Below, piece by piece: positions 63,401 through 64,000 of a stretch of 64,000 nucleotides of DNA. The position numbers were made by a program, and so were the translations under genes. Below the pieces are notes generated by a model. It was not told the origin of the DNA. It did not search any database and saw only the letters and a list, made by a program, of their open reading frames with translations. The stretch's first letter is position 1. Every line of letters starts with the position of its first letter. Origin of the DNA: Fidelibacterota bacterium (GTDB lineage Bacteria > Fidelibacterota > UBA8477 > JABMPR01); assembly GCA_021734325.1 (NCBI GenBank), contig JAIPJF010000013.1:23562-87561 (forward strand). Direction: 5' to 3'.

Positions 63401-63867
63401 AGGTCGAGGACTTCGCCACTATGGAACTGATTTCTGAACTGATCGAAACCTCTTTCATTGACCCCAATGTTGAGGTCGGTGAGACCTATTACTATCGGGT
63501 CAGTGCCGTTGACTTCAATGCCAATGAAGGAGAACCCTCAGAAACAGTCACTCATTCCGTAGTCGGCATCGATACGAGGAGCATGCCAGATGTTTTCACA
63601 CTGGAGAATGCCTATCCGAATCCATTCAATCCAATCACGACGATCCGTTACGGCTTACCAGAAGCATCGGATGTTTTATTGACGATCTATGATGTGTCCG
63701 GGCGGGAGGTGATCACTCTGGTGCAGCAGTCTCAACCCTCAGGGTGGTATTCGATCTCCTGGAACGGACAGAATCAGGATGGCACGTCTGTTGGGACGGG
63801 TATCTACCTGGCAAAAATACAAGCAAGTCAATACTCTGAAGTAATAAAGATGGTTTATCTCAAATAG
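60418..63867 (+). CDS. large secreted protein: LamG, TolB-like propeller, FN3 and C-terminal sorting domain
   Basis: 1149 residues. GTG start follows AAGGGG at 7-base spacing. Signal peptide (MLIIFGLLFVSVLVGHA). From about 22-235 a beta-sandwich; LamG/concanavalin-like domain 236-453 (LVAYYPFNGNANDESGNGND); a PD40/TolB beta propeller about 525-785 with repeated SPDG blades (WSPDGTRIAFYSF, KVSPDGRQFACF, MSPDGHYIAF); FN3 about 957-1050; and a sorting domain 1064-1149 with YPNPFNPITTIRYGLPEAS, DVSGREV and WNGQNQDG. This C-terminus resembles type IX/Por-like signals of FCB bacteria, so the protein is probably exported and surface-attached. Carbohydrate or protein binding likely; no enzyme motif. 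Confidence 0.92.
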   Translation: MKSNMLIIFGLLFVSVLVGHAENYTTEFFSEFNDLTGWTNTDPEEFYLLDSTLYFAARKGDVQHLYYPISILGEDFRIRARFKMTGNSANCFVNIGLAREVYDIHDSNSLFDNSIFICPSYTAGSNYGEYHISGFHRDAGGSNHSISEGGDWLTGYDGFKNLSTDTWYIGEIIVSDTVWTLTLYDDALNMLYQANNFCPNLAKEFNYVYIGNPTDYNFEYLYGELDWVHVEVAEPGSGLVAYYPFNGNANDESGNGNDGVEYGATLTNDRFGAENSAYSLNGLDNFIELPATCLNNINNGTVTVWVNTADISNQQKILWKGWPEHGASDYVLAIDNGDHTIPGAIGVWTLDSEGPWDYVGWSQNPVQMNHWHFITHTWDGSAHKIYIDGHLTDEFMSTRILRANLLEPVIVGGLSSTGSSPPDMHFFNGKVDDIRVYDIALQGAEIDSLFHLGGWPIPEQMPVLAQDDKEGTRLVIPSGQETLETSFTLKNIGDIPADFTLEMVSSDSTWILYADEPDVTVTFDGNIWKMRPDGSQKTQLTFETKDRDPVWSPDGTRIAFYSFRGEAANPDIWIMNSDGTGLTNLTNDAGVFDAEPDWSPDGQWLFYRSTRDNPSGDIYKINIDTREIIRLTEDVDSQGRPKVSPDGRQFACFTKTWGQRADIRVYSIADGSYKEFGGPSDDYQVDWMPDGKRVIWSLRNENGILDLVSARPDGSDLRLELSTEFNKYYPRMSPDGHYIAFPASVNTAGGGDEIMIHNRAFHGIRTITGNTIPNSEWGPDWSGCLSSPEWVMINQTGGQLEPGAEQTVNVTLDVSMLPPGDHTASVIARDVARGQLLAVCPINIRISDDLRPQILAVMDVPEDQGNWVEVQWQASALDGAGEITQYGIWERNLFGEWVVLGSSPAIQRFRYKYLARTYMNSSVMIDYYNEFRVIAHTSDAERYFTSESGFGTSWDNLVPAAPTSLAAWENNDQIYLQWDASIDEDFNFFRVYRSQVEDFATMELISELIETSFIDPNVEVGETYYYRVSAVDFNANEGEPSETVTHSVVGIDTRSMPDVFTLENAYPNPFNPITTIRYGLPEASDVLLTIYDVSGREVITLVQQSQPSGWYSISWNGQNQDGTSVGTGIYLAKIQASQYSEVIKMVYLK

Positions 63868-63898
63868 TATCAAATGATACCCAAGGGATGTTAATAGT

Positions 63899-64000
63899 TT
63901 AGTTTTCTAATGGTAAAAGATCAATGTATTGTTGTACGACTCCTTTGGATAATCTGATAATGAGGCTGATGGTTTCAAGGTCTTTGAACACTGGGTACAG
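63899..64000 (-). CDS. 3' end of a gene entering from the right edge
   Basis: Open minus-strand frame from the window edge, 33 codons, ending in KDLETISLIIRLSKGVVQQY-IDLLPLEN and a TAA. The helix-turn-helix-like RLSKGVVQQYIDLL tail resembles the C-terminus of transposase-associated DUF1670 or other resolvase-like proteins, but the fragment is too short to be sure. Convergent with the secreted protein. Confidence 0.45.
   Translation of the reverse strand: MYPVFKDLETISLIIRLSKGVVQQYIDLLPLEN

Noticed and set aside
1..64000. CRISPR array, prophage or complete insertion sequence
   Set aside because: No regularly spaced direct repeats, phage structural genes or intact transposase were seen; only short palindromes and one possible transposase-related gene end at the right edge.

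Overview
The window looks like a chromosomal contig from a free-living bacterium of the FCB group, most likely Neomarinimicrobiota (SAR406/Marinimicrobia) or a close relative. The main reasons are a very large secreted protein ending in a YPNPFNP-type sorting domain, a SusC-like TonB receptor with a carboxypeptidase-like N-terminal domain followed by a DUF4249-like lipoprotein, PPi-type phosphofructokinase, ThyX, and a group 3b [NiFe] hydrogenase. This placement is inference from gene content; there is no rRNA in the window. No prophage, CRISPR array or intact insertion sequence is visible.

Layout. 1-5300: the 3' part of a YD-repeat-like gene, then cysQ-thyX-small membrane protein-PPi-PFK, and tRNA-His and tRNA-Glu closed by two strong terminators. 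5300-9650: an unknown lipoprotein, a PAP2_3/AUR1-like membrane enzyme with a GNAT acetyltransferase, and a secreted DA1-like metallopeptidase with LIM-like zinc fingers. 9800-14300 (minus): potABCD polyamine importer followed by an outer-membrane barrel. 14600-18040 (minus): an inositol-lipid operon (ino1, CDP-alcohol phosphotransferase, small membrane protein with a non-AUG start, second PAP2_3 enzyme). 18280-23160: NlpC/P60-barrel lipoprotein, E2-like acyltransferase lacking its histidine, zinc ribbon, and a methyltransferase/ATP-grasp fusion. 23330-29540: a single 2069-residue AddA-AddB fusion. 29587-36345: Uup, CHAD, penicillin-acylase family enzyme, GDPD, MarC. 36357-40536: TonB receptor operon. 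40616-43204: Nudix-Rieske-ElbB-cupin-LON operon. 43205-50170: hydrogenase operon behind a well-formed sigma-54 promoter with palindromic upstream sites, continuing into a receiver, a histidine kinase and a free-standing ACT protein. 50309-55998: yqeY-cvpA-mutS2-dnaG. 56000-57370 and 59806-60417: repeat-rich non-coding islands holding tRNA-Ile2/Met(CAT), a broken copy of its 3' end and several families of palindromic repeats, flanking an orphan MacB/FtsX-type permease. 60418-63867: large secreted LamG/TolB-propeller/FN3 protein; the 3' end of another gene enters from the right edge on the minus strand.

How the genes work together. Three units are coherent: polyamine uptake (pot), inositol phospholipid or inositol-phosphorylceramide-type lipid synthesis (inositol phosphate synthase, headgroup transferase, phosphatase/transferase), and NAD(P)-linked H2 metabolism (hydB-hydG-hydD-hydA-protease) under apparent sigma-54 control. 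Many operon joints are ATGA, GTGA or TAATG overlaps, which implies translational coupling. Several start codons are TTG or GTG; where a good Shine-Dalgarno lies before a downstream ATG or GTG, that one is used here.
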